Source: an uncultured Collinsella sp. (GTDB taxonomy: Bacteria; Actinomycetota; Coriobacteriia; Coriobacteriales; Coriobacteriaceae). Taken from it: 35,274 nucleotides of DNA. Below the pieces are notes generated by a model. The model was not told the DNA's origin. It searched no databases and worked only from the letters and a program-made list of their open reading frames with translations. The DNA lies in assembly GCA_900541725.1 (NCBI GenBank), contig UQLB01000022.1, positions 1 to 35,274 on the forward strand. Reading direction: 5' to 3'. A program made the position numbers and the translations under genes. Of the stretch, positions 14,805 through 25,735 are shown piece by piece. How positions within the stretch are numbered: position 1 is the first letter of the stretch; each line of letters begins with the position of its first letter.

Positions 14805-17258
14805 CTAGATAAGCCCAAAGTGTTCGAGCGCGGTGACGACGCCGTCGTGGTCAAAGCTGTCGGTTACGTAGTCGGCTTTTTCCTTGAGGAAGTCCGGCGC
14901 GTTGCCCATGGCGATGCCAACATCGACCGCCTCCATGAGGGCGATGTCGTTGCTCGCGTCGCCAATGCCGTACACGGTGCCGTGATCTGGCCCCAGGGCG
15001 TCAAGCACGGCACTGATTCCGGCCCGTTTGGTGCACTCACGAGGCGAGATTTCTGTGACCTCGAGCTCGAGCTCGTTGAAACAGAGTAGGGGTCCAAGCT
15101 CTTCATCTTGGGCGATGCGGTTGGCAAGTGGTGTGGACATAAGAATTTTATAGGCGTTGTAGTGCTCAAGTTGCGTGACGGCGTCGCCCACGGTGCGTGC
15201 GTATCCGTACGTCTCGGGGGCATCTGCACTCATGCGCACCACGCGATCGATGCCCTCAAAGCGAATGACCTCACCCGATTGCTCAACATAGGGGGCGAGG
15301 CGTTGTAGCAGACCAGGGTTTATGGCTGCATTTCGCACAATGTGTCCCTCGAGTTCGGCGTAACCGCCCGCGAGACACACGACGCCCGTCCACGGCAGCT
15401 CGAGCAGCTTGGGATGGATGCAGCTGAGGGTGCGTCCTGTGCAGATAAAGGCCTTGTTGCCGTTGGCGACAAATGTACGAATTGCCTGCGCAACCGTCTC
15501 GTTGGGATAGGGGGAAAGATCTCGCTCGTCTTCGGGAAGGTCTTGGGCGAGCCTGGGGTCTTGCCAGGCGAGCGTTCCGTCGATATCGAAGAAGCAGATA
15601 TCGCCGCGCTTATGGGCTGCGCTGGCGGCAGGGGAGGCCGAGGTGGTGGGCACAAATTCCGGCTCGAGGCCCATGATCTGGTCAAAGTGCTCTTTGACGC
15701 GGGGAACGGAGATGCCGATGATCACCTGGGCGGTCTTGCCCGTAATGATGAGGCCCTTCGCGCCCACCGCGACAAACGACGCGTTATCTGCAACGATGGA
15801 AGGGTCCACGACTTCGACGCGCAGCCGCGTGGCGCAGTTGGTTGCGCCCACAATGTTGGAGACGCCGCCCAGAAGCATCACAACCTGCTCGGCGAGCAGA
15901 TGATCTTGTGATGCCTGGCCGCCGGAAGTGCTGTTTTCGGATGAGCGCTTTTCGTCAACGTCGTCTCCCGTCAAGCGCGAGAGCGCCGTGTTGCTGGCGA
16001 TATGGTCTTCGCGTCCCGGTATTTTAAGGTCAAAGGCCAGAATAAGACCTCGAAAACTCAGAAAGAAGATGGCACTAAAGATGAGTCCGATTCCGAGCGC
16101 CAAAAGATAGGAACCGGCATGCGTCCGCATGAGCGGGATAAAGTTGAAGGCAGCCATTTCCATAAAGCCACCCGAGAAGATGCCGACGACGCCAAAGAAG
16201 TTCATGGCCATGGCGAGGCAAGACGAGAGGACGGCGTAGAGCAAAAAGAGCCCGGGGTGGGTGAACATAAAGAGAAACTCGAGTGGCTCGGTAACGCCGC
16301 AAACCACCGAGGCGATGATGGCGGGAACAAGGATGACCCTGAGGCCGGCGCGGCGCTCGGGTTTTGCGGTGGAGTAGAATGCGGCTGCGATGGCGGGAAG
16401 GCCAAAGAGCTTGACCCAGCCGGTGGCGGTAAAACCGGCCCACGGCGCAAGCTCATTAAGGGGGCGCGTGCTATGGGAGAGGATGGGGAGCAAGCTGCTC
16501 CACGTGGCGTAGATGCCGTCGTTAATGACCAGGTTGTCGTAGTAGATCGGCATGTAGAGCAGATGGTGCAGCCCCATGGGCTCGAGTGCTCGCTCCAAAA
16601 ACACAAAGATACCCACGCCGAAGGGGCCGACGCCCGCAAGTGCGTGGCGCAGCGTTTCGGTCGCTGCGTATACGAAGGGCACGATGGCGGCCGAGATGGC
16701 GGCAAGGGCGAACACGGCAAAAAAGCTGATGAGGTAGACCAGCGAGGAACCCGAGAAGGTACCGAGCCAATCGGGAACCTTGGCATCGTAGAAGCGGTCA
16801 TGGATGGCGACGACGGTTGCCGACACCGCCAGCGGGCCGATAATGCCGGTGTCGAGCGTCTTGATGCCGTCGATGATGGTGATGCCGCTAGCGGAGGTCA
16901 AAGACGACGGGTACTTAAGTCCAAGGTTGTCTCCGCTCAGCTTGATGATCTCGCTCAAAAAGAAGCAATAGGCAAAATAGGCCACGAGCGCCTCGAGGCA
17001 ACAACGAGCTGGTTGCTTTTGGGCAAGGCCGATGGGCAGCGCTACGGCAAAAAGGAGCGGAAGTCGTTTAAAGACCGTCCACGAGCCGCGCTGGATGATA
17101 GTCCAAAAAACGTACCAAGGGGTTCCGTATACGGCGAGGTCGCCGACGATATCCGCAGACGTTGCGAGGGCGGAGACGCCGACCATAAGACCCGATATGG
17201 AAAACAACATGGCGGGCGCGAACATTGCCCCGCCAAAGCGTTGGATTTTCTGCAGCAT
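14805..17258 (-). CDS. PTS EIIC-EIIB fused to HAD phosphatase
   Basis: 817 residues with three modules. About 1-410 is a membrane EIIC of the glucose/maltose class (GGAMFAPAMLF at the start, LERALEPMGLHHLLYMP, GVTEPLEFLFMF). About 445-525 is EIIB with the phosphorylated Cys in NCATRLRVEV near 473. About 548-817 is a Cof-type HAD phosphatase: FFDIDGTL near 555, CTGRT, and GIGDASNDIALME near 763. Such a protein would phosphorylate a sugar during uptake and could dephosphorylate it at the membrane. No EIIA domain is included, so a separate EIIA is needed. The ATG at 17258 follows GGAAGG at 6 bp; an upstream in-frame start 12 codons earlier has no such site. The substrate is unknown; a divergent GntR/UTRA gene and neighbouring maltodextrin genes suggest an alpha-glucoside. 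Confidence 0.88.
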   Translation of the reverse strand: MLQKIQRFGGAMFAPAMLFSISGLMVGVSALATSADIVGDLAVYGTPWYVFWTIIQRGSWTVFKRLPLLFAVALPIGLAQKQPARCCLEALVAYFAYCFFLSEIIKLSGDNLGLKYPSSLTSASGITIIDGIKTLDTGIIGPLAVSATVVAIHDRFYDAKVPDWLGTFSGSSLVYLISFFAVFALAAISAAIVPFVYAATETLRHALAGVGPFGVGIFVFLERALEPMGLHHLLYMPIYYDNLVINDGIYATWSSLLPILSHSTRPLNELAPWAGFTATGWVKLFGLPAIAAAFYSTAKPERRAGLRVILVPAIIASVVCGVTEPLEFLFMFTHPGLFLLYAVLSSCLAMAMNFFGVVGIFSGGFMEMAAFNFIPLMRTHAGSYLLALGIGLIFSAIFFLSFRGLILAFDLKIPGREDHIASNTALSRLTGDDVDEKRSSENSTSGGQASQDHLLAEQVVMLLGGVSNIVGATNCATRLRVEVVDPSIVADNASFVAVGAKGLIITGKTAQVIIGISVPRVKEHFDQIMGLEPEFVPTTSASPAASAAHKRGDICFFDIDGTLAWQDPRLAQDLPEDERDLSPYPNETVAQAIRTFVANGNKAFICTGRTLSCIHPKLLELPWTGVVCLAGGYAELEGHIVRNAAINPGLLQRLAPYVEQSGEVIRFEGIDRVVRMSADAPETYGYARTVGDAVTQLEHYNAYKILMSTPLANRIAQDEELGPLLCFNELELEVTEISPRECTKRAGISAVLDALGPDHGTVYGIGDASNDIALMEAVDVGIAMGNAPDFLKEKADYVTDSFDHDGVVTALEHFGLI

Positions 17259-17298
17259 AATATGCCTTCCGGATGCAACATGCTGTGCGAGCAAGAAC

Positions 17299-17320
17299 GT
17301 TTAAACAATGAACTCATTGT
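17299..17320 (-). promoter_or_regulatory. operator and -10 region of the PTS gene
   Basis: On the minus strand a TACAAT (17321-17316) is a likely -10 box. It overlaps ACAATG-AACT-CATTGT (17305-17320), a perfect palindrome, and is followed by GTTTAAAC (17299-17306). A protein bound here would block transcription of the PTS gene. No convincing -35 box is seen. Confidence 0.5.
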
Positions 17321-17420
17321 AGAGGACTGACTGCTTGCCGCATTGACGGTTTTGATTCGATCCGATCTGGGTGTCGGGGGAACCGTCGACGGTAAATAAT
17401 CGGTGCTTTGCCGATAGACG

Positions 17421-17431
17421 GTTTAAACAAC
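17421..17431 (+). promoter_or_regulatory. GTTTAAACAAC operator candidate upstream of gntR
   Basis: GTTTAAACAAC lies 52 bp before the gntR start. The same word recurs on the minus strand at the malQ promoter (27339-27349), with one change at 18391-18401, and in its first ten bases at 17299-17308. The GT...AC symmetry fits GntR-family operators. Autoregulation by the adjacent GntR protein is inferred. Confidence 0.5.
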
Positions 17432-17482
17432 CCAAAGAAATGCTATCGTGCCTAGCCATACATATTCATTAGAGGTGAAGTC

Positions 17483-18202
17483 ATGCCAAAAGCGATTTAC
17501 GAAGGAATCTACCGCGAGATCCGTTCGCGCATCATTAACGGGACCTATGCGTTTCAGGAGATGCTGCCAACCGAAGCCGAGCTGACCGCGGAGTTTGGCT
17601 GCACGCGCAATACCGTTCGACGCGCCTTGAGCATGCTGGCCGATCAGATGTTTGTGCAGCCTATACACGGCAAGGGCGTGCGCGTTATTTGGCTCAAGGG
17701 CGAAACCGACATGCTGGGCGCACTCGAGGAAGTCGAGTCGTTTGGCGAATTTGCAAAGCGCAACAATGCCGTTGCATCGACGGACGTTAAGTCTTTTGAA
17801 CATTTGATTTGCACTGAGCAACTTTCTCGTCGCCTGGGCTTTAAGGTGGGCGAGGAGCTGATTCGTGTAGTGCGTGTCCGAAGCCTCAACGGCAATGCTC
17901 GCCAGGTGGACCACGGCTACTTTTTGGAGTCGATCGCCAAGGGTCTGACGCCCGAGATCGCCGCAAAGTCAATTTACGACTATCTGGAGCACAAACGCGG
18001 CGTCAAGGTGATGGCGAGTCGCCGTACGGTGAGCGTCGAGCTTGCCAACGATGAGGACTGCAGTTATCTTGACTTCGGCAAATACAACTGCGTTGCCGTC
18101 ATGGAGAGCCAGTCGTACACCTCGGACGGCATCTTGTTCGAGGTCACGCATGCCCGCACGCATCCCGAGATCTTCCACTACCGCGTCAACTCCAAGCGAT
18201 AG
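17483..18202 (+). CDS. GntR-family regulator with UTRA domain
   Basis: 239 residues. An N-terminal winged helix (IYREIRSRIINGTY...LPTEAELTAEFGCTRNTVRRALSMLADQ, about 8-60) is followed by a UTRA sensor domain (about 90-235) of the HutC/TreR type, which binds sugar phosphates or related ligands. It is divergent from the PTS-phosphatase gene, the standard arrangement for its regulator, and also precedes the ABC importer. AGAGGTGA before the ATG is a strong ribosome binding site. A TreR- or YidP-like role in alpha-glucoside control is likely, but the ligand is not shown by the sequence. Confidence 0.9.
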   Translation: MPKAIYEGIYREIRSRIINGTYAFQEMLPTEAELTAEFGCTRNTVRRALSMLADQMFVQPIHGKGVRVIWLKGETDMLGALEEVESFGEFAKRNNAVASTDVKSFEHLICTEQLSRRLGFKVGEELIRVVRVRSLNGNARQVDHGYFLESIAKGLTPEIAAKSIYDYLEHKRGVKVMASRRTVSVELANDEDCSYLDFGKYNCVAVMESQSYTSDGILFEVTHARTHPEIFHYRVNSKR

Positions 18203-18244
18203 CCGGCTAGCTCGCAGCCTGACGAGACTCATACCCTCAAAGCG

Positions 18245-18291
18245 AAAGCGCCCGGTCAAGCCGACGATATATCGGCTTGACCGGGCGCTTT
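18245..18291 (+). terminator. terminator after gntR
   Basis: A perfect 20-bp stem (18245-18264 with 18272-18291) and a 7-base loop. The downstream bases TCTCTGC are only partly T-rich. It separates gntR from the importer operon. Confidence 0.8.
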
Positions 18292-18390
18292 CTCTGCATT
18301 CGATAACAAATAATTGATTATACAAAACTTGTCAAGTATCAAGTTGAAATTACCGTTCACCGAAGGTTTTCTACCGCTCTAGTAATACTT

Positions 18391-18401
18391 GTTCAAACAA
18401 C
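18391..18401 (+). promoter_or_regulatory. GTTCAAACAAC operator candidate upstream of the importer
   Basis: Differs at one base from GTTTAAACAAC at 17421 and from the malQ promoter copy. A TATTGT (18415-18420) about 20 bp downstream could be the -10 box of the importer operon; I see no clear -35 at standard spacing. Confidence 0.45.
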
Positions 18402-18508
18402 TATCCAAATAGCGTATTGTACAAATCAGCAAAAGGGGCAAAGTCCCCGAGCCAATCTCCGAAGGCGGCGGCAAAGGGTGCCGCCACGGTGTGAAAGGGT
18501 GGATTGTA

Positions 18509-19825
18509 ATGAAGAACGAAATGAGCAGAAGGCAGTTCCTGGGCTTTGCTGGTTCCGCGGCTGCGGTTCTTGGTCTGGGTCTCGTGGGCTGCGGTGGCTC
18601 CGCCGGCTCCGGCTCCTCTGCTTCTGGTGACGCTGCCGAGGTCTACTTCCTCCAATTCAAGCCCGAGGTCGACAAGGAGTGGAAGGAGATCGCCAAGGCG
18701 TACAAGGAGGAGAAGGGCGTCGAGGTCAAGATCGTGACCGCCGCCTCCAACACCTACGAGGAGAAGCTCAAGTCCGAGATGTCCAAGAGCTCCGCTCCGA
18801 CCCTGTTCCAGGTCAACGGCCCCACCGGTCTTAAGAACTGGAAGGATTACTGCGCCGACCTGTCCGATACCAAGCTCCGCGGTGAGCTCATTGACGACTC
18901 CCTGGCTCTGCAGTCCGATGGCAAGGATCTGGGTATCGACTGGGTCCAGGAGAGCTACGGCATCATCTACAACAAGCAGCTGCTCGAGAAGGCTGGCTAC
19001 AAGGCCGAGGACATCAACTCCTTCGATAAGCTGAAGGCTTGTGCCGACGACATCCAGGCCCGCAAGGACGAGCTTGGTGTCGAGGGCGCCTTCACTTCCG
19101 CCGGCATGGACGACTCCTCCAGCTGGCGCTACACCACCCACCTCGCCAACCTGCCGCTCTACTTCGAGTTCGAGAAGGAGCACAACCAGGAGGACGACGA
19201 GATTAAGGGCGAGTTCCTCGACAACTACAAGCAGATCTTCGACCTGTACATCACCGACTCCACCTGCGATCCTTCGCAGCTCGCTTCCAAGACCGGCGAC
19301 GACGCCACCAACGAGTTCGCAACCGGCAAGGCCGTCTTCTACCAGAACGGCTCTTGGGCCTACTCTGACCTCATCAAGGCCGGCATGACCGACGATCAGA
19401 TTGGCATGATGCCCATCTACATCGGTGTCGACGGCGAGGAGAACCAGGGCCTGTGCTCCGGCGGCGAGAACTACTGGTGCGTCAGCTCCCAGGCTTCCGA
19501 GGATGCCCAGAAGGCCACCGAGGACTTCATGTATTGGTGCGTCACTTCTGACACCGCCACCAGCATCATCGCTGACAAGATGGGTCTGACCGCCCCGTTC
19601 AAGAGCGCTAAGGAAACCACCAACGTCTTCTCGCAGCAGGCCGTTGCTATGGCCAAAGACGGCAAGAAGACCGTTGCTTGGGACTTCGTCTACATCCCCT
19701 CTGAGGAGTGGAAGAAGAACCTCAAGCAGGCTCTGATCGCCTATGCTGCCGACAACAGCAAGTGGGACGGCGTCAAGAACGCCTTCGTGGATGGCTGGAA
19801 GACCGAGAAGGCTGCTTCCGAGTAA
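18509..19825 (+). CDS. sugar ABC transporter substrate-binding lipoprotein (MalE-like), Tat type
   Basis: Extracellular binding protein (family 1) that captures the sugar for the importer encoded next to it. 438 residues. The N-terminus has a twin-arginine motif SRRQFLG (7-13), a hydrophobic stretch and a lipobox LVGC, followed by a Gly/Ser linker, so it is probably exported folded by Tat and lipid-anchored. The body shows NGPTGLKNWKDY, WVQESYGIIYNKQLLEKAGY and GKAVFYQNGSWAY, as in maltose/maltodextrin binders. The ATG at 18509 follows AAAGGGTGG; an in-frame GTG at 18491 overlaps that site and is rejected. C-ending codon bias suggests high expression. Maltodextrin as ligand is inferred from malQ and glgP nearby. 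Confidence 0.9.
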   Translation: MKNEMSRRQFLGFAGSAAAVLGLGLVGCGGSAGSGSSASGDAAEVYFLQFKPEVDKEWKEIAKAYKEEKGVEVKIVTAASNTYEEKLKSEMSKSSAPTLFQVNGPTGLKNWKDYCADLSDTKLRGELIDDSLALQSDGKDLGIDWVQESYGIIYNKQLLEKAGYKAEDINSFDKLKACADDIQARKDELGVEGAFTSAGMDDSSSWRYTTHLANLPLYFEFEKEHNQEDDEIKGEFLDNYKQIFDLYITDSTCDPSQLASKTGDDATNEFATGKAVFYQNGSWAYSDLIKAGMTDDQIGMMPIYIGVDGEENQGLCSGGENYWCVSSQASEDAQKATEDFMYWCVTSDTATSIIADKMGLTAPFKSAKETTNVFSQQAVAMAKDGKKTVAWDFVYIPSEEWKKNLKQALIAYAADNSKWDGVKNAFVDGWKTEKAASE

Positions 19826-19856
19826 GCAGTTGCTGCCCAAGCTATCTGATTAGCGA

Positions 19857-19892
19857 CAGGGGGCGGGCAGACGTTGGTTTGCCCGCCCCCTG
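19857..19892 (+). terminator. intercistronic hairpin between binding protein and permease genes
   Basis: A 13-bp GC-rich stem (19857-19869 with 19880-19892), 10-base loop, no T-tract. Such hairpins after a binding-protein gene usually protect its mRNA and cut read-through, giving more binding protein than permease. Confidence 0.75.
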
Positions 19893-19912
19893 CATATTGA
19901 AAGGACCCTTCT

Positions 19913-20767
19913 ATGGGCAAAGCACTCAAGCGCTGGTGGCCGCTCTTTATGCTGCCCACGTGCCTGGCGTTTATGATCGGGTTCGTGATCCCTTTTATAC
20001 AGGGCTTCTATCTCTCGTTCTGCCAGTTTATTACCATTAACAACACGCACTTCGTCGGTATCGAGAACTACATGCGTGCACTGTCCGATCCGCAGTTTGC
20101 CACGTCGTTCTTCTTTACGGTGGCGTTTGCCTTCCTGTCGACGGTACTCATCAACGTGATCGCCCTCGCCATCGCGCAGGCGCTCACCCGCAAGGCACTC
20201 AAGGGCACCAACATCTTCCGTACGATCTTCTTCATGCCGAACCTGATCGGCGGCATCGTGCTGGGCTACATTTGGCAGATTCTGATCAACTGCCTGCTCT
20301 CCAACATAGGCGCCGACCTTATCGCCCTTAACTCTGCTGCTGGCTTCTGGGGACTTATCATCCTGACTCTGTGGCAGCAGGTCGGCTACATGATGATCAT
20401 CTACATCGCTGGTCTGCAGTCCATTCCGTCCGACTACATCGAGGCCGCCAAGGTCGACGGCGCCACGGCATGGCAGACGTTCTGGAAGGTTAAGATCCCC
20501 AATCTGATGCCGACCATCACCATCTGCCTGTTCCTGTCCATCACCAACGGCTTTAAGCTGTTCGACCAGAACCTCGCCCTTACCGGTGGCGCCCCGGCGC
20601 ACTCCACCGAGATGCTCGCCCTGAACATCTACAACACGTTCTACTCGCGTGCCGGCATCGCATGGCAGGGCATCGGTCAGGCCAAGGCGGTTATCTTCTG
20701 CATCCTGGTCGTAGCGATCTCCATGATCCAGCTTAAGGCCACGAGGTCCAAGGAGGTGCAGCAGTAA
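19913..20767 (+). CDS. sugar ABC transporter permease (MalF-like)
   Basis: Integral membrane subunit of the importer, 284 residues with six predicted helices. The cytoplasmic EAA loop that docks the ATPase reads YIEAAKVDGATAWQTFWKVKIPNL near residues 180-203. AAAGGA before the ATG supports the start. Its TAA overlaps the next ATG by one base (TAATG), indicating coupled translation of the permease pair. Confidence 0.93.
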   Translation: MGKALKRWWPLFMLPTCLAFMIGFVIPFIQGFYLSFCQFITINNTHFVGIENYMRALSDPQFATSFFFTVAFAFLSTVLINVIALAIAQALTRKALKGTNIFRTIFFMPNLIGGIVLGYIWQILINCLLSNIGADLIALNSAAGFWGLIILTLWQQVGYMMIIYIAGLQSIPSDYIEAAKVDGATAWQTFWKVKIPNLMPTITICLFLSITNGFKLFDQNLALTGGAPAHSTEMLALNIYNTFYSRAGIAWQGIGQAKAVIFCILVVAISMIQLKATRSKEVQQ

Positions 20768-21606
20768 TGAAACGCGATAAGGTTATCAACCGCGCGCTCT
20801 CGATCTTCTTTACGATCCTGTCGCTCGCATGGATCTACCCCGTGTTCATGATTGCGCTCAATTCCTTTAAAAAGGCAACTGCAATCAGCACCACCACGGC
20901 ATTCGATCTGCTCACGCCCGAGACGTTCAACGGTCTCGCAAACTACGTGCACGCCCTTAACGAGCAGGGCTTTGCCTCGGCGTTTATGTACTCGCTCATC
21001 ATCACGGTCACGTCGGTCGTGCTGATCTTGGTGTGCTGCTCCATGTGCGCTTGGTACGTGGTGCGCGTCAACAGCAAGATCTCGAACTTCTTCTATTACC
21101 TGTTCGTCTTCTCGATGGTCGTGCCCTTCCAGATGCTCATGTTCACGCTGTCCAATTTGGCGGACCGCATCGGCTTCAACACGCCGTTCAACATCTGCTT
21201 TATCTACCTTGGCTTTGGCGCGGGCCTGGCGGTCTTTATGTTCGCCGGCTTTGTAAAGAACATCCCGCTCGAGATCGAAGAGGCGGCCATGATTGATGGC
21301 TGCAACCCGGTCCAGGTGTTCTTTAAGATCGTCCTCCCCATCATGAAGCCCACCTATCTTTCGGTCGGCATCCTCGAGACCATGTGGGTCTGGAACGACT
21401 ACCTGCTGCCCTACCTTACGCTCGACTCCACCAAGTACAAGACCATTCCTATCTTGATTCAGTACTTCCGCGGCGGCTACGGCCACGTCGAGCTCGGCCC
21501 CATGATGGCCTGCATCATGATGGTCGTTATCCCCATCGTCATCATGTACATCCTCTGCCAGAAGTACATCATCGACGGCGTGGTGGCAGGTGCCGTCAAG
21601 GGCTGA
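20767..21606 (+). CDS. sugar ABC transporter permease (MalG-like)
   Basis: Second membrane subunit, 279 residues, six helices. The EAA loop is EIEEAAMIDGCNPVQVFFKIVLPIMKP near 170-196. A typical N-terminal helix with YPVFMIALNSFKK precedes. Its start overlaps the stop of the upstream permease gene by one base. It pairs with the upstream permease as the heterodimeric channel. Confidence 0.93.
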   Translation: MKRDKVINRALSIFFTILSLAWIYPVFMIALNSFKKATAISTTTAFDLLTPETFNGLANYVHALNEQGFASAFMYSLIITVTSVVLILVCCSMCAWYVVRVNSKISNFFYYLFVFSMVVPFQMLMFTLSNLADRIGFNTPFNICFIYLGFGAGLAVFMFAGFVKNIPLEIEEAAMIDGCNPVQVFFKIVLPIMKPTYLSVGILETMWVWNDYLLPYLTLDSTKYKTIPILIQYFRGGYGHVELGPMMACIMMVVIPIVIMYILCQKYIIDGVVAGAVKG

Positions 21607-21630
21607 TGCCGTAACTGTTTTGCAAGTTTC

Positions 21631-21657
21631 TGCGGCGCCCCTCAGCGTGGCGCCGCA
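21631..21657 (+). other. intercistronic hairpin before the ATPase gene
   Basis: Perfect 9-bp stem TGCGGCGCC/GGCGCCGCA with a 9-base loop and no T-tract, between the second permease and the ATPase genes. Probably an mRNA processing or stability element. Confidence 0.6.
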
Positions 21658-21674
21658 CATCGAAAGGTAAAGAC

Positions 21675-22874
<1,200 letters not shown>

Positions 22875-22942
22875 GCCCGGTGCATCCAGGCCCTTCCTTT
22901 GGGCGACTGCGGTATTGCCATCCTTTTGCCGCGGTCACATAT

Positions 22943-22988
22943 AAGGCTCCCCTCTCGTCCGCTGGGCGGGAGGGGAGCCTTTCTTTAT
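22943..22988 (+). terminator. terminator of the importer operon
   Basis: AAGGCTCCCCTC pairs with GAGGGGAGCCTT (12 bp) with a partly paired loop, followed by TCTTTATG. Confidence 0.85.
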
Positions 22989-23000
22989 GTAGGGGTTGCC

Positions 23001-23028
23001 TGTTCGTTCGCTCGTCTGCTTGTTTGTC
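23001..23028 (+). repeat. imperfect YGYY tetranucleotide repeat
   Basis: Seven consecutive 4-base units (TGTT CGTT CGCT CGTC TGCT TGTT TGTC) all fit pyrimidine-G-pyrimidine-pyrimidine. It runs directly into the first unit of the neighbouring repeat array. Confidence 0.5.
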
Positions 23029-23242
23029 TCAATCTGTAACACGAAGACCCGATTTTGATGGCTAACTGTTACAGATTGAGATATTTCGGTAGGACTGATT
23101 CCGTCTGTCTCGTTCTATAACATCTAGAGGTTTAATTCGGGTCTTACTGTTTCAGATTGAGATGATTCGGCAGAACGTTTCGATTTGTCTTGTTCTGTAA
23201 CAGGTGGAGACGTTTTAGCCGAGTAGCTGTTACAGAACGAGA
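23027..23242. repeat. array of six 15-nt repeats in alternating orientation
   Basis: Consensus TCTCRWTCTGTAACA. Forward copies are at 23027, 23108 and 23188; reverse copies at 23067, 23148 and 23228. The gaps are 25, 26, 25, 25 and 25 bases, so the spacing is almost constant at 40 bases per unit, and each forward/reverse pair is an inverted repeat with a 25-base loop. Gap sequences differ, though a CGAAWT-like word borders several copies. It lies between the convergent importer and phosphorylase genes, downstream of one terminator and upstream of another. No coding region is seen from 22875 to 23339. Confidence 0.9.
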
Positions 23243-23280
23243 CAATTCGACGGGAACCCTCATATCCGGTCTGTCGACAT

Positions 23281-23312
23281 AAAAAGCCGGGGCCACGTTT
23301 CCGCGACCCCGC
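23281..23312 (-). terminator. terminator of glgP
   Basis: Read on the minus strand, GCGGGGTCGCG pairs with CGTGGCCCCGGC using G-U wobbles, with a GAAA loop, then five T. The wobbles favour the minus-strand RNA, matching the direction of glgP. Confidence 0.85.
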
Positions 23313-23339
23313 ATCAAGAGGATGGGTGTAGACAATGGG

Positions 23340-25607
<2,268 letters not shown>

Positions 25608-25735
25608 GTTTTCTCCTGTGATGGGTTGTTTCATGTCTGCAATTCATAAGAAGCCCGCGCGAGGGGATTGGGGTGGCCTCGCGCGGGAAAAGCAAGCGCG
25701 TCCGCACGGTGGGGAGGGGTCGGGCGCGGTAGCTC

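Noticed and set aside
16002..17330. Long open frame antisense to the PTS gene
   Set aside because: Charged low-complexity translation typical of the complement of a membrane protein gene; the minus-strand frame has clear PTS motifs.
18401..19840. Long open frame antisense to the sugar-binding protein gene
   Set aside because: Leu/Val/Gly-rich shadow produced by the strong codon bias of the binding-protein gene; it has no family motifs.
23027..23242. CRISPR array
   Set aside because: Repeats are only 15 nt, alternate in orientation and vary in sequence; no cas genes are in the window.
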